From: Fuerstiella sp.
Lineage (GTDB): Bacteria > Planctomycetota > Planctomycetia > Planctomycetales > Planctomycetaceae
Length of the DNA stretch: 64,000 bases
Reading direction: 5' to 3'
Assembly: GCA_029245955.1 (NCBI GenBank)
Contig: JAQWOH010000038.1
Coordinates: 1 to 64,000, forward strand
The number at the start of each line of letters is the position of its first letter. Within the stretch, counting starts at the first letter, position 1. A program made the translations under genes and the position numbers. Below the pieces are notes generated by a model that was given only the letters and a program-made list of their open reading frames with translations, had not been told where the DNA came from and searched no databases. Shown here one piece after another: positions 45,151-55,371 of this stretch.

Positions 45151-46911
45151 TTGACAAATCGGCTGTTTCGATTGAATGTCTGTTCGACTTACATTTCTTT
45201 TCTGTCTTGCTGTCAGATGACCACGAGTGTTGGGGCAGAATCACCCCACCCGAATATCCTGTTCATTGCGGTGGATGATCTGCGGCCTTCGATCGGTTGC
45301 TACGGAGATCGACACGCGATTACTCCCAACATCGATCGGTTGGCGAAACTTGGTGTACGTTTTGATCGGGCTCACTGCCAGGTAGCCGTCTGCAATCCGT
45401 CACGCGCCAGCCTGATGACGGGCCTGCGTCCTGACAAGCTCGGCGTGTGGACTCTGCCCATTCACTTTCGCGAAGCAATGCCCACAGCCGTAACGATGCC
45501 GCAGTGGTTTCGCCAGTATGGTTATAGAGCGGTGAGTCACGGGAAGATCTTTCACAACCCCACACCCGATCCGCAGTCGTGGAGCGAACCGATTCGGGCG
45601 ACACCGCGTCTGAAGTCACCCTACCCTGACGGTACTCGGAAACATATCCGGGACGTTCAGCAGCAGCTTCCACAGAGTGACTGGCGAAAAAATAATTTGC
45701 GAGGTCCCAGCACCGCGGCTCCGGAAGTGGACGACAAGCAGCTGATCGACGGTGCGCGAACGGATATGGCGATCGAGGATCTGCGACGTCTGGGCAACCG
45801 TGATGAACCCTTCTTCCTGGCAATGGGGTATATCCGGCCCCATCTGGCGTGGATCGCACCAAGAAAATACTGGGATTTTCATGATCCGGCAAGCCTGCCC
45901 GTAGTCACGGACCGCAGCGTCACGGCTAATAATCCGCCGTATGCGCTGTCCAACAGTTATGAAATGACTCATTACGTTGACTTGATCGACTTTCCGAAAC
46001 CCTGGGATGAACAGCGAGTCACTGATGCGAGGGCTCGGCATCTGATGCACGCGTACTACGCCTGCGTAACATACATTGATGCACAGATCGGCCGCCTGCT
46101 GGATGCGCTGGATCAGGAAGGGCTGGCGGACAACACGATTGTTGTGTTGTGGAGCGACCATGGCTGGAAGCTGGGTGAATTCAATGGCTGGGGCAAGATG
46201 ACCAACTACGAAATTGACACCCGCGTACCGCTGATCATTTCTGCTCCGGGCTTACCAACGGCAGGACAGCAATCGGACGAACTCGCGGAACTATTGGATC
46301 TGTATCCGACGCTCTGCGATCTGGCAGGAATCGCGACCCCGGAGTTCGTTGACGGAAGCAGCTTGGTGCCGAACCTGAAGGATACCAGCGTGCACGTCAA
46401 GGACGCGGCATACAGCCAGTACTATCGCAACTTCGAAGGCCGTGAATACATGGGCTATGCGATCCGCACCAGTGAATATCGTTTTGTGGAATGGCGAGAC
46501 TTCAGCACGGGGGAAGTCACAGCACGTGAACTGTTCGATCATCGAACGGATTCCTCGGAATCCATCAATCTGGCTGATTCTGCGCCGCAGGAGCTGATTG
46601 ATCGCATGACTGATCAGCTCCTGATATCTCACCCCCGCAAGCCGCTGACGATGACGCCGCCCGTGCATTCGAATCCGAATCAACCGCGACTCAGGGCCGA
46701 CATCTCGTTCCTGAATAAGACGGAGACGACGGTCATGGTTTTTCCGATTACTCCCAGGGGACGAAGGGGGCGAGCAGAGAATTTACAGCCTGGCGTGGAG
46801 GTGACTATCAAAGCTCGTATCGGGGGCGTTTACGTGGTTGAGAGCAAAGACGGGACGATTCACCAGATTCACTCACCATCAATACCGTCACGAACAATTG
46901 TGCTTGAGTGA
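45151..46911 (+). CDS. Exported sulfatase (iduronate-2-sulfatase-like)
   Basis: The protein is 586 residues, from TTG 45151, chosen because AAAGGAAG lies five bases upstream; an in-frame start at 45061 has no such signal. A signal peptide ends near TSVGAES. PNILFIAVDDLRPSIGCYGD gives the metal-binding Asp pair, and the formylglycine site is CNPSR (81-85), a standard CxPSR motif. SHGKIFH, VVLWSDHGWKLGEFNGWGK and LYPTLCDLAG follow as in iduronate-2-sulfatase relatives. It hydrolyses sulfate esters of sugars in the periplasm after activation by a formylglycine-generating enzyme. The C-terminal 60 residues are an extra beta-rich tail. Confidence 0.9.
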   Translation: MTNRLFRLNVCSTYISFLSCCQMTTSVGAESPHPNILFIAVDDLRPSIGCYGDRHAITPNIDRLAKLGVRFDRAHCQVAVCNPSRASLMTGLRPDKLGVWTLPIHFREAMPTAVTMPQWFRQYGYRAVSHGKIFHNPTPDPQSWSEPIRATPRLKSPYPDGTRKHIRDVQQQLPQSDWRKNNLRGPSTAAPEVDDKQLIDGARTDMAIEDLRRLGNRDEPFFLAMGYIRPHLAWIAPRKYWDFHDPASLPVVTDRSVTANNPPYALSNSYEMTHYVDLIDFPKPWDEQRVTDARARHLMHAYYACVTYIDAQIGRLLDALDQEGLADNTIVVLWSDHGWKLGEFNGWGKMTNYEIDTRVPLIISAPGLPTAGQQSDELAELLDLYPTLCDLAGIATPEFVDGSSLVPNLKDTSVHVKDAAYSQYYRNFEGREYMGYAIRTSEYRFVEWRDFSTGEVTARELFDHRTDSSESINLADSAPQELIDRMTDQLLISHPRKPLTMTPPVHSNPNQPRLRADISFLNKTETTVMVFPITPRGRRGRAENLQPGVEVTIKARIGGVYVVESKDGTIHQIHSPSIPSRTIVLE

Positions 46912-46937
46912 CAGCGAATTTCATTCGAGGCGCATAA

Positions 46938-46979
46938 AGAACGCGACACCCGAATGTTTGGGCGCCGCGTTCGCTTTTA
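46938..46979 (+). terminator. Intrinsic terminator after the sulfatase
   Basis: AACGCGaCaCCC pairs with GGGcGcCGCGTT, then CGCTTTT. It lies about 27 bases past the sulfatase stop codon. Confidence 0.7.
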
Positions 46980-47030
46980 CGAAAACACTGGCAGAGCCAA
47001 TGCCACTTGATTCAGCAACTGACCATTGAC

Positions 47031-47588
47031 CTAGAGGATCTTTTTAAGATCCGCAAGAACAGCTGCCGTCTTGAGATCGTTGACGTCAGATACGGCAATG
47101 TTAGCTTTCACGCCAAGACGACTGGCCAGGATGATGGTTACCTCCGCTTTGGGGCTGATGCCGTAGTTGTCCGGGCCATTTTCGAACTCATTAGGAACGA
47201 CAAACGGTACGTTGGTCGCCTTACTGGTCTTGGCAAGTGTCTTGGCTGCATCGGACAGGTCGTCCTTGTCTTCACCCAGCACGTTTACGAACGCGGTCAG
47301 CTTTGAGTCTTTGTTCTTTGCGATCGCCTTGTCAATCTGCTGTACCAGTTCGACAATTCGTTTGTCAGTTGAACGGGTGAAGATGACAACCTGTGGCTTG
47401 GCGCCATTGCGACATCGGTAGCAGAGGTTCTTGCCTTCTGCCACGCCGTCTGTTTCTGCACCGGCACACTTGGTGACGTAGAATGCTCCGAGTGAGTCAC
47501 CGGTCTGAGGACCACTCTTCACTGTTTCACCTGCAGTGACAGCCGAAGAGACTGCCAGAATCATACCCAATGCGAAAAAATTCTTCAC
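47031..47588 (-). CDS. Exported thioredoxin-like protein
   Basis: The protein is 185 residues, starting at GTG 47588 with AAAGGAGC six bases upstream. A signal peptide (MKNFFALGMILAVSSAVTAG) is followed by a thioredoxin-like fold. CYRC at 56-59 gives a CxxC, then QVVIFTRSTD, VLGEDKDDL and VPFVVPNEFENGPDNYGI. The CxxC sits near the N-terminus of the domain as in redox proteins, but the flanking residues are unlike classic WCGPC. It may bind copper or haem, or act as a disulfide reductase in the periplasm. It diverges from the cytochrome gene. Confidence 0.75.
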   Translation of the reverse strand: MKNFFALGMILAVSSAVTAGETVKSGPQTGDSLGAFYVTKCAGAETDGVAEGKNLCYRCRNGAKPQVVIFTRSTDKRIVELVQQIDKAIAKNKDSKLTAFVNVLGEDKDDLSDAAKTLAKTSKATNVPFVVPNEFENGPDNYGISPKAEVTIILASRLGVKANIAVSDVNDLKTAAVLADLKKIL

Positions 47589-47928
47589 GGATTGCTCCTT
47601 TCAAGGGGGCGGGAATCATGTGCTTCAGCGCACACAGAGGATCGTCGTTGACGGAAAACATTTTGACTGACCGTAATGGCTCTTGATCAACGGCCCTCGC
47701 TGTTCGACAATGTAAATAAACCGTCGATGTCGCCGTCAGTCACTGCCTCAAAATGTTACCGCGTTCAGGAGTCAGTTAAAAGTGATCCGCGTTACATAAC
47801 GCGTTACCTTGCTCTAAATTGGCGAAAACCTCGAATCCGGCCGTCTTACCTCCGCATCGCACACCTCAGGCTGTCCTGAAAACTCACCACAGCTCATTTT
47901 TCGCTTAGAATGTCGCACAGGAATTCGC
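47589..47928. other. Divergent promoter interval
   Basis: No gene seen. It lies between the thioredoxin-like gene and the cytochrome-propeller gene and should contain both promoters. A redox link between the two divergent genes is possible. Confidence 0.35.
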
Positions 47929-49758
47929 ATGCTCAAGGCAGTCAGCTCGCCCCTTCTGGTTATCTTGTGTCTGTTCGCAGGCAGACCGTTGATTCTGGCG
48001 GGCGAATCCACCGCCAGCGACGGTGCTGAGGTGCCGTCAGCCTATGCCGACCGTTCGCCCGTTGATCTGGCACTTTCACCGGATGGGCAGTGGCTTGTTA
48101 CGGTTAACGAAACGTCGGACAGCGTTACGCTCATTCGCACGAAGGATCAGGTAGTCGTTGACGAAGTCTTGTGTGGTCGTCATCCCGCTGATATCGAATT
48201 CTGTCCCGATGGTCAGACGGTGCTGGTGAGTGGCTTGTGGTCCGGTGATATCACCATTCTGAAGTTGGTCAACGGTAGTTTGAAACGGATTGGCGTGATT
48301 GATGTGGGGTTCGAACCCTGCGGTCTGGCGATTTCGCCGGAAGGAGATCGAGCATATGTCGGACTTGTGGCAACCGGGCAGGTAGCCGAGCTTGATCTGA
48401 AGCAACAGAGTGTGTTGCGACGGTTTGACGTGGGGCACTGGCCTCGATATCTGACACTGTCTGCCGACGGTTCGCGGCTTGCCGTCGGTTGTGGAGGTGC
48501 CGGGCGAATTGACGTGATCGACCCGGTCACCGGCGAAACGCTCTACGACGAGACATTGGCCAACGGCATTAATCTGGGCCACATGATTCCGTCTGCAGAC
48601 GGCACCTATGCATACTTCACATGGATGGTCTATCGCACAAATCCGATCAACGTGGGCAATCTGCGGAAAGGCTGGTTGCTGGCCAGTCGCATCGGTCGTG
48701 TTCGGCTGGACGGCTCTTCCTACCGCGAGGCGATCTCACTGGACGTGCCCGGGATGGCTGTTGCTGACCCTCACGGAATCGTCATCAGTCGCGATGAAAG
48801 CCGTTTGGTTGCATCCGCTGCGGGAACTCATGAACTGCTGGTTTACCGTCTGCGCGATTTGCCATTCGTCGGTGTTGGTGGTCCAGGCGACCTCATCGAT
48901 CGTCGACTGCGAAACGACCCGGACAGATTCCACCGTATTGAGGTTGGAGGGCGTCCGATGGGGCTGCGAATGGCCGACGACAGTGGCACGGTATACGTCG
49001 CCAACTACCTGCGTAATTCTGTGCAGGTGGTCGACCTTGATTCTCGGGAAGTGAGTGCTGAGATCGATCTGGGCGGCCCGACGGATACCACACTTGCGCG
49101 GCGCGGCATGGAAATCTTCCACGACGGCCGGCGCAGTCTGGATCAATGGTACAGTTGCCACTCATGCCATCAGTTCAATGGAATCAACTGCAGACCGATG
49201 GATACCATGAACGATGGTACGGAAATGACGCTAAAGACAGTGCTGCCGTTGTTTGATGTCAGCAAAACCGGCCCGTGGACGTGGCACGGCTGGCAGAATG
49301 ATCTTGAGAATGCGATGCACAAATCGATGACATCAACAATGCTGGGCCGCGATCCCAGCGATCGGGATGTGAGTGCCCTGCTGGCCTATCTGGATACGCT
49401 GGAGGCTCCTCCGAATCCATTTCGGAACTCTGACGGGTCACTGAATGCTGCCGCTCGTCGTGGACAGCAGGTCTTCAGTAGCACGAAAGCCGGCTGTGCC
49501 AACTGTCACAACGGCCCCCAGTTCACAGATGGAAAAATCCACGACGTCGGCCTGGGCTCAGACAAAGACTACTACGAAGGATACAACACTCCGTCGCTGC
49601 GGGGCGTCTATCGCAAGGTGCGGTTGCTGCATACCGGCCGAGCACGTTCACTGGAACGCGTTGTCAGCGATCTGCACAGCCCGGAAGTGGTTACAGGTCA
49701 GGGCCGGTTGACCGGGCAGGAAAGTGCGGATCTGATCGAATACCTGAAGTCGTTGTGA
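47929..49758 (+). CDS. Exported YVTN propeller fused to di-haem cytochrome c domain
   Basis: The protein is 609 residues with a signal peptide ending near LILAGE. Residues about 40-380 form a YVTN/lactonase-like propeller (VDLALSPDGQWLVTVN, PADIEFCPDGQTVLV, PCGLAISPEGDRAYVG). The C-terminal part is a di-haem cytochrome c peroxidase/MauG-like domain with CHSCH (410-414) and CANCH (523-527), the haem c attachment sites, and PSLRGVYRKVRLLHTGRA as in MauG relatives. It probably passes or receives electrons in the periplasm; a peroxidase or an oxidising role on a protein substrate is possible. Confidence 0.88.
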   Translation: MLKAVSSPLLVILCLFAGRPLILAGESTASDGAEVPSAYADRSPVDLALSPDGQWLVTVNETSDSVTLIRTKDQVVVDEVLCGRHPADIEFCPDGQTVLVSGLWSGDITILKLVNGSLKRIGVIDVGFEPCGLAISPEGDRAYVGLVATGQVAELDLKQQSVLRRFDVGHWPRYLTLSADGSRLAVGCGGAGRIDVIDPVTGETLYDETLANGINLGHMIPSADGTYAYFTWMVYRTNPINVGNLRKGWLLASRIGRVRLDGSSYREAISLDVPGMAVADPHGIVISRDESRLVASAAGTHELLVYRLRDLPFVGVGGPGDLIDRRLRNDPDRFHRIEVGGRPMGLRMADDSGTVYVANYLRNSVQVVDLDSREVSAEIDLGGPTDTTLARRGMEIFHDGRRSLDQWYSCHSCHQFNGINCRPMDTMNDGTEMTLKTVLPLFDVSKTGPWTWHGWQNDLENAMHKSMTSTMLGRDPSDRDVSALLAYLDTLEAPPNPFRNSDGSLNAAARRGQQVFSSTKAGCANCHNGPQFTDGKIHDVGLGSDKDYYEGYNTPSLRGVYRKVRLLHTGRARSLERVVSDLHSPEVVTGQGRLTGQESADLIEYLKSL

Positions 49759-49949
49759 ACGAACGTGCTGCGTCCCGGCATCTTGTGGGTGTCACTGGTT
49801 GCTCCTTACCTGTGCTGCAACAGGATTCATTTGGATTCTGCGGCGTTTCCTGCAGGTATTCAATCACCGTCTCTGATGCCTTTGACACACTGTTTGCCGG
49901 CAAACGGTGGTCTCTGGTGTCGACTGTAAGCGGTTTGCCTGGTCAAGGT

Positions 49950-52301
49950 CTAAGGTGTTGCGGTGACCTGGTCAGTCAGAGGTTTCGATACAGACTCATC
50001 CTGACCCAGCAGGCGTTGTGCTTCCTGCAGAACAAAATCCGGGTCCATGAACGGTTCATAGCTGATGTCCTGCCAGCGAATGCGACCTTCACCGTCGATC
50101 AGGAACGTGCCGTGCAGTGGCTGACTTTCGAAATCGTCATAACATCGGTAACGCTTGAAGACGTTGAGTTGATCGTCTGAGACCAGCGGAAACGGAAAGC
50201 CGTCTTCCAGGTCTTTGTAGGCTCGGTCCAGCAGTTCCTGTTTGTCCGTACTGACGGCAACGACATCGATGCCGGCCGCTCGGAATTTTTCCGTCTCCGG
50301 AGCGAATTTCTGGAGCTGCTCAGCGCAGTGCAGACAGCCGAAGCCCAGATAGAAGATCATGACGACGGGTTTGTCTCGATAGTCGCTCAGCGCACGTGGT
50401 TGATTCTGGACGTCGGCCAGAGACCAGTGGGGGGCGGGCACAGGCTGCCAGTGCAATGGCCCCAGCGAATCCAGTGGCGGTCTGGCACCGATGTCAGATG
50501 CTGTGACCGCTGCTGTACGCCAGTCGTCGTCAAAACCCAGCTCTGTCGCGATAGGTTTCAGCCGTGCAAATGCAGGCGCAGCGATGTCAATTGTTGAGGA
50601 GATGTTTCGCAGCTGATCGAATGATTTTTTTGCTTCGTCGTTCTTTTTTGCCGCCCACAGAGTTTCGATCTGAGCAGTCAGGGGGCGGACTTCACCGCGA
50701 TTGCTGCCTACGTAATCCGTGATTTTCTTGACTGCGTCGTCAGTTTTTCCAGCCTGCAGCATGACGGCGACCTGTTCTTCCACGGGAATGCCTCCTGCTT
50801 TTTTAAACAGTTCCAGGGCTTCGTCATATTTTCCGTTGGCTACGGCGATGCGGCCGTCGATTTCCTGAACGGCTTTTTCCAGATCGCGAATTCGCCGGCC
50901 GTGCTTGTCTTCTGCTGTCTTGCGAGCTTTCTTGACATCCTTTTTCGCCTTCTCGGCTTCCTTTTGTGCTTTGTCCCCGGCTTCCTTCTGTTTCTTCTTT
51001 TCCTGGTTCAGGAGGGTCTCGATCTTCTGCCGAATAGGGGTCGCCTTTTCAGCAGTGCCCACCGCGACCAGCGCGGCAGCAAGATACCGGTCGCGTTTCA
51101 GGTCTTCGGTATCGTTTCCGCAATCTTCCAGGTACGGAGTTTCAGACAGGGCAATCATCTGATCGTGCAATTGATAAGTCCGCAGCACATCAAGAAGTCG
51201 CTGACGTCCGTATTTGAAGCTGCCGAACTTGCCGATGTGGTTATACTTCGGGTGCCGCGGCAGTCCCATCATGTTTTGAGCGAGCGCGATGGCATCATTG
51301 ACCTGACCGATGTGTATGAGGTTACGAATACACCACTCGTTGTTGTGTGCGAAATTGTGAATTTGATCGGGCAACACCAGATCCTTCATCATGTGAGCAT
51401 GGTCGACTCGCGCTGATGCTTCCTGCTGATAGACGGCGTCGTGATAGCGTTTCAGTCGGGAATAGATATGCCCCGGCATATGCCACATGTGAGCAATCTG
51501 GGGAGCGGCCAGGCCGCAGCGGGCAGCAGATTCCAGAGCTCTGTCGGCTTTCTTCGTGTCCCACAGGTGAATGCGATAGTGGTGGACCGGATGCAGAGGT
51601 TCAACATCAAGCACATCCTGAATCAGGGCATCGACCGTCAGGTAGCTGACCATCTTGATTCCTTCCCGGCGTGCCGACCAGATGTACTCGCACAAGAATG
51701 CTTTCGCTTCGATGTCGTCCGGGAATTCCAACAGTAGTTCTTCCAGGTCACTGATATACTTTTCCGCCCGCTTTTTCTTTTCATCGCTGGTTTCGGCCTT
51801 TGCGTTGGCATACCGGCTATACGCTTCGATGTACCGCTGTTCACGGGGCGACGCTTTGTCCTTGTGGTCCATGGCTTTCTTGATGAAGCCTTTGGTGCGA
51901 TCTGCGTTTCGACGATTTGAATAAGCCATGCCCCAGTAGGCAATGGCACAGTCAGGGTCCAGCATCGCCGCCTGCCGAAAGGAACGCTCAGATTCGAAAT
52001 ACCAGAATCCGTGCATCTGGCCGATCCCCTGCAGAACGAACGCCCGAGCTTCGTCAGACTGCGTAGTGACATCGAAGTGGACAGTTCCGACTCCCGTCAT
52101 GGGGTAAGCGGCCTGACGCGGACCATCATTGAAAATTTCACCATGCAGAGAATGGCCTTCCGGCGTCTCCTTCCTGGCGGCTTCGGCGTTCGTTGCCGTG
52201 TCACCAGCCGGCGGTGTCGCTTCCTGAGCGGTTGCCGCCACGACAGTGCTGAGTATCACGACACTGGCAAGTAACGTGAGGACCGAATGTTTGCGGGGCA
52301 T
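49950..52301 (-). CDS. Exported TPR protein with coiled coil and C-terminal redoxin domain
   Basis: The protein is 783 residues from ATG 52301, with a signal peptide ending near AATAQE; the frame is open to 52379. TPR-like units run from about 90 to 420 (AFVLQGIGQMHGFWYFESERSFRQAAMLDPDCAIAYWGMAY). A Lys/Glu-rich coiled coil follows (about 440-500), then further helical repeats, and a C-terminal AhpC/TSA-type redoxin domain from about 630. That domain holds GFGCLHCAEQL (CxxC) and VVAVSTDKQELLDRAY. It may reduce disulfides or peroxides in the periplasm, with the TPR part binding a partner. Confidence 0.85.
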   Translation of the reverse strand: MPRKHSVLTLLASVVILSTVVAATAQEATPPAGDTATNAEAARKETPEGHSLHGEIFNDGPRQAAYPMTGVGTVHFDVTTQSDEARAFVLQGIGQMHGFWYFESERSFRQAAMLDPDCAIAYWGMAYSNRRNADRTKGFIKKAMDHKDKASPREQRYIEAYSRYANAKAETSDEKKKRAEKYISDLEELLLEFPDDIEAKAFLCEYIWSARREGIKMVSYLTVDALIQDVLDVEPLHPVHHYRIHLWDTKKADRALESAARCGLAAPQIAHMWHMPGHIYSRLKRYHDAVYQQEASARVDHAHMMKDLVLPDQIHNFAHNNEWCIRNLIHIGQVNDAIALAQNMMGLPRHPKYNHIGKFGSFKYGRQRLLDVLRTYQLHDQMIALSETPYLEDCGNDTEDLKRDRYLAAALVAVGTAEKATPIRQKIETLLNQEKKKQKEAGDKAQKEAEKAKKDVKKARKTAEDKHGRRIRDLEKAVQEIDGRIAVANGKYDEALELFKKAGGIPVEEQVAVMLQAGKTDDAVKKITDYVGSNRGEVRPLTAQIETLWAAKKNDEAKKSFDQLRNISSTIDIAAPAFARLKPIATELGFDDDWRTAAVTASDIGARPPLDSLGPLHWQPVPAPHWSLADVQNQPRALSDYRDKPVVMIFYLGFGCLHCAEQLQKFAPETEKFRAAGIDVVAVSTDKQELLDRAYKDLEDGFPFPLVSDDQLNVFKRYRCYDDFESQPLHGTFLIDGEGRIRWQDISYEPFMDPDFVLQEAQRLLGQDESVSKPLTDQVTATP

Positions 52302-52735
52302 GGAAAGATGCCGTGTACTATTGAGGAGGTGGGACAAGCGGATGTTCCTGGAGAGTTCTTTTGCTGTGGCGTGGACCACCGTGCAGCCAGATCATGGTGA
52401 CCGGAGTTAAGCTGGACCGGCAGTTTCACGGCGACGTCTATTCTGTCCCTGCGGCTCTCCAGGGGCAAGGACTCGGGCCAAAAACAGTGGATGCCCTGAG
52501 AAACAGACAACTTCTTCCGGGGAACAGGCCTTCCTATTTGGACTTGCGTAATCGCAACGGTTAACCTGCCGCCCTGATTCTTTACAAACGCATTGCGTTC
52601 CTTCCGGCCTGACATGATTGCCGTATTGCTCCGGTCAGATGTGAGCTGACGTACAAAGAATTGCCGGTCCGCTGCCGTTCGTCGCGTCACTTTCGAAGTA
52701 TGCAGATCGCGTGGTTGTTTTGCCGAAAGCCCCGA
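52302..52735. other. Divergent promoter interval before trpA
   Basis: No gene seen. It separates the minus-strand TPR-redoxin gene from plus-strand trpA. Confidence 0.35.
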
Positions 52736-53554
52736 ATGTCTCGTATCTCTGACGTTTTTGATCAGGCCGCACAGCAGGCTCGCATGACGTTCATGCCGTT
52801 TGTGACGGCTGGAGATCCGTCGTTGCAGTCGACCTCTGCGGTTTTGAAAGGTCTGCGAGATGCCGATGTGGACCTGATTGAACTGGGTTTCCCATACAGC
52901 GATCCCATCGCGGACGGGCCCGTGATTCAGGCGTCCTACACCCGTGCGCTCGACAATGACGTAACTGTACACGGTATTCTGGGGATGATGGAAGATCTGC
53001 GAGACGCAGGGCTGCCTCCGGTTCTGGCAATGGTGTCCTATGCAATCGTGTTTCGCTTCGGGACGGACGCCTTTGTGGCCAGAGCGGCCGAAGTCGGCTT
53101 TAGTGGGTTGATTATTCCGGACCTGCCCGCCGACGAAGCCAGTGAGATGTCTGCAACCGCCACGAAGCATGGCCTGGGTCTGGTGCAGCTGATTGCTCCC
53201 ACCACCACGTCAGATCGCACTCAGCAGATTCTTGACGCGTCCAGTGGCTTCGTCTACTGCGTCTCAGTGGCCGGCACGACCGGCGTTCGAAAGGAACTGC
53301 CCGAGGCACTGATTGAACAGCTGATGCAACTGCGGCTGATGACGGATCTGCCCCTGGCGGTGGGGTTTGGTATCAGCGGACCGGATCAGGTTGCATCTCT
53401 GGAAGGAGTTGCCGACGGTGTGATTGTGGGGTCGGCTATTGTGAGGCTGGCGGCGGAAGCACCGTCCGTCGAAGCTGCGGCTGCCGCCGTGCGGACATTT
53501 TCGTCAGAAATGCGAGCGGCGGTGAACGGCGTTAAACCGTCTCGGAGAATTTGA
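52736..53554 (+). CDS. trpA: Tryptophan synthase alpha subunit
   Basis: The protein is 272 residues, from ATG 52736; the frame extends upstream without homology. Family segments include MTFMPFVTAGDPS, VDLIELGFPYSDPIADGPVIQ (catalytic Glu and Asp), GLIIPDLPADEA, GFVYCVSVAGTTGVR, LAVGFGISGPDQ and ADGVIVGSAIV. TrpA cleaves indole-3-glycerol phosphate to indole, which is channelled to TrpB. trpB is not adjacent here, so the trp genes are scattered in this genome, as is usual in planctomycetes. Confidence 0.95.
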   Translation: MSRISDVFDQAAQQARMTFMPFVTAGDPSLQSTSAVLKGLRDADVDLIELGFPYSDPIADGPVIQASYTRALDNDVTVHGILGMMEDLRDAGLPPVLAMVSYAIVFRFGTDAFVARAAEVGFSGLIIPDLPADEASEMSATATKHGLGLVQLIAPTTTSDRTQQILDASSGFVYCVSVAGTTGVRKELPEALIEQLMQLRLMTDLPLAVGFGISGPDQVASLEGVADGVIVGSAIVRLAAEAPSVEAAAAAVRTFSSEMRAAVNGVKPSRRI

Positions 53555-53781
53555 TTGAGCACGGCAGGCTCTGGGGGTCTTGCTGTTTGTTATCGGGATT
53601 TGCATCACCGTCGGCAACTGTGATGCAGACGTCAGAGGTGACGATTTCGAATTCAGACACCGCGACGCCGTTCTGCTGAGAGACCTTCATGCGGTTTGTA
53701 CGGCAGTGGCTTGCGGCTTAGAATTCCGGCACGGATCCGAATACTGCCATCACTTCTAAGAATCGAAACAGGATTATATTT

Positions 53782-55242
53782 GTGCATAGACTCGGCCGCA
53801 CATTCGCAACCATTCTTGTTCTGCTGATGTCTCTGTCGTCCGTGCCGGCGGATAGACAGAAACTGCCGCACATTGTCGTCATCATGGTTGACGATATGGG
53901 GTATGGCGACCCTGGGTGTTACAACTCGAACTCAAAGATTTCGACGCCGCACATCGATTCGCTGGCACGCGCCGGAATGCGATTCACGGACGCTCACGCA
54001 CCCGGACCGTTGTGTCACATGTCTCGCTACGGTCTGATGACCGGCCGCTATCCGTTTCGAGCAGACGTGGGCTCCTGGCGACATAAGCGTTCGATTGGTG
54101 CTGGACAGGTTACGATTGCGTCATTGCTGCGAAGTGCGGGGTATCAGACTGCGATGGTCGGAAAGTGGCATCTGGGTTTCGACGAAAACGGATACGACAA
54201 GCCGTTACCGGGCGGTCCGATCGATTGTGGCTTCCAGAGTTATTTCGGAATCCGCGCGTCCACGGACATTCCACCGTACTTTTACATTCGTGGTGACAAA
54301 GCTGTGCAACCGCCGACGAATCAGATTGGGGCGAATTACAGCGATGGATGGACTAGAATTCAGGGAGCATTCTGGCGAGAAGGCGGCATTGCTCCTGATC
54401 TGGCGTTGAAGGATGTTCTGCCCCGCTTCACGGAAGAAGCTGTTGAGGTTATTCAATCGCACGGCCGACAACCGGCCACTGCGCAAAAGCCGCTGATGCT
54501 GTACCTTGCGTATCCGGCTCCTCATACGCCGTGGTTGCCGTCGGCGGAGTTCGCGGGCCGTAATGGAGCAGGAATGTACGGGGACTTTGCTGCGATGGTG
54601 GACGCAAATATCGGGCGAGTATTGAATTCGCTGGAAGAGACGGACATGGCACAGGATACGCTGCTTGTGCTTACGTCAGACAATGGTCCGGTGTGGTACG
54701 AAAACGACGTTGAACGGTTTGATCACGATTCCTCCGGTGGATTACGGGGCATGAAGGCGGACGCATGGGAGTGCGGTCACCGCATGCCGTTCATCGTACG
54801 CTGGCCTGGCTCGGTGGTTGCCGGAACGACATCGCACCAGACCATCTGCTTCACAGACCTGCTGGCCACGTTTTCGGACGTTGTCGGAACATCCCTGGCC
54901 GGCGATGCCGGGCCGGACAGTTTCAGCTTTCTTGACGTGTTGAAGGGGCGTCAGCCGGATAATGTTCCTGTGCGGAAGCATCTTGTGATGCAGTCTGGTG
55001 GAGGAGTGATGACGATTCGTTCCGGCGACTGGAAGCTGATTCAGGGACTGGGGTCCGGAGGATTTTCCAAACCCAGAAAAATCAGGCCCGGAAAAGGTGA
55101 GGCCCCCGGACAGCTCTATAATCTTAAGAACGATCCCGCTGAAAAGCACGATGTGTACGCTTCTCAGCCGGATGTTGTGGCCGAGTTGACGAGACAGCTG
55201 GACCAGATTCAGAAGGCCACGGGCCAGCGTCATGCGAAATAG
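53782..55242 (+). CDS. Exported sulfatase with atypical CxMSR active-site motif
   Basis: The protein is 486 residues, starting at GTG 53782 with AGGA eight bases upstream, and a signal peptide ending near SVPAD. PHIVVIMVDDMGYGDPGCYN supplies the metal site, and AMVGKWHLGF and TLLVLTSDNGPVWYE are typical of arylsulfatase-type enzymes. The modified-cysteine motif, usually CxPSR or CxASR, reads CHMSR here (78-82). The third residue is Met instead of Pro/Ala, a position that matters for the formylglycine-generating enzyme. The gene may thus encode an inefficiently activated enzyme, or one that tolerates this change. Other motifs are intact. Confidence 0.88.
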   Translation: MHRLGRTFATILVLLMSLSSVPADRQKLPHIVVIMVDDMGYGDPGCYNSNSKISTPHIDSLARAGMRFTDAHAPGPLCHMSRYGLMTGRYPFRADVGSWRHKRSIGAGQVTIASLLRSAGYQTAMVGKWHLGFDENGYDKPLPGGPIDCGFQSYFGIRASTDIPPYFYIRGDKAVQPPTNQIGANYSDGWTRIQGAFWREGGIAPDLALKDVLPRFTEEAVEVIQSHGRQPATAQKPLMLYLAYPAPHTPWLPSAEFAGRNGAGMYGDFAAMVDANIGRVLNSLEETDMAQDTLLVLTSDNGPVWYENDVERFDHDSSGGLRGMKADAWECGHRMPFIVRWPGSVVAGTTSHQTICFTDLLATFSDVVGTSLAGDAGPDSFSFLDVLKGRQPDNVPVRKHLVMQSGGGVMTIRSGDWKLIQGLGSGGFSKPRKIRPGKGEAPGQLYNLKNDPAEKHDVYASQPDVVAELTRQLDQIQKATGQRHAK

Positions 55243-55371
55243 ACGATGACCTGGATGTCTGCAGGTTTGTCGATCGGTGTGGCAGTTGCGGGTGAAATGT
55301 CGATCACTCAGCCGAAAATGATGCCGCAGCTTTCCCATGTCACAGAGAAAAGGCAAAAACATCAGTAAGCG

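Noticed and set aside
52256-53170. 304-residue minus-strand frame across the trpA 5' end
   Set aside because: Overlaps clear trpA and part of the TPR-redoxin gene; no family features.
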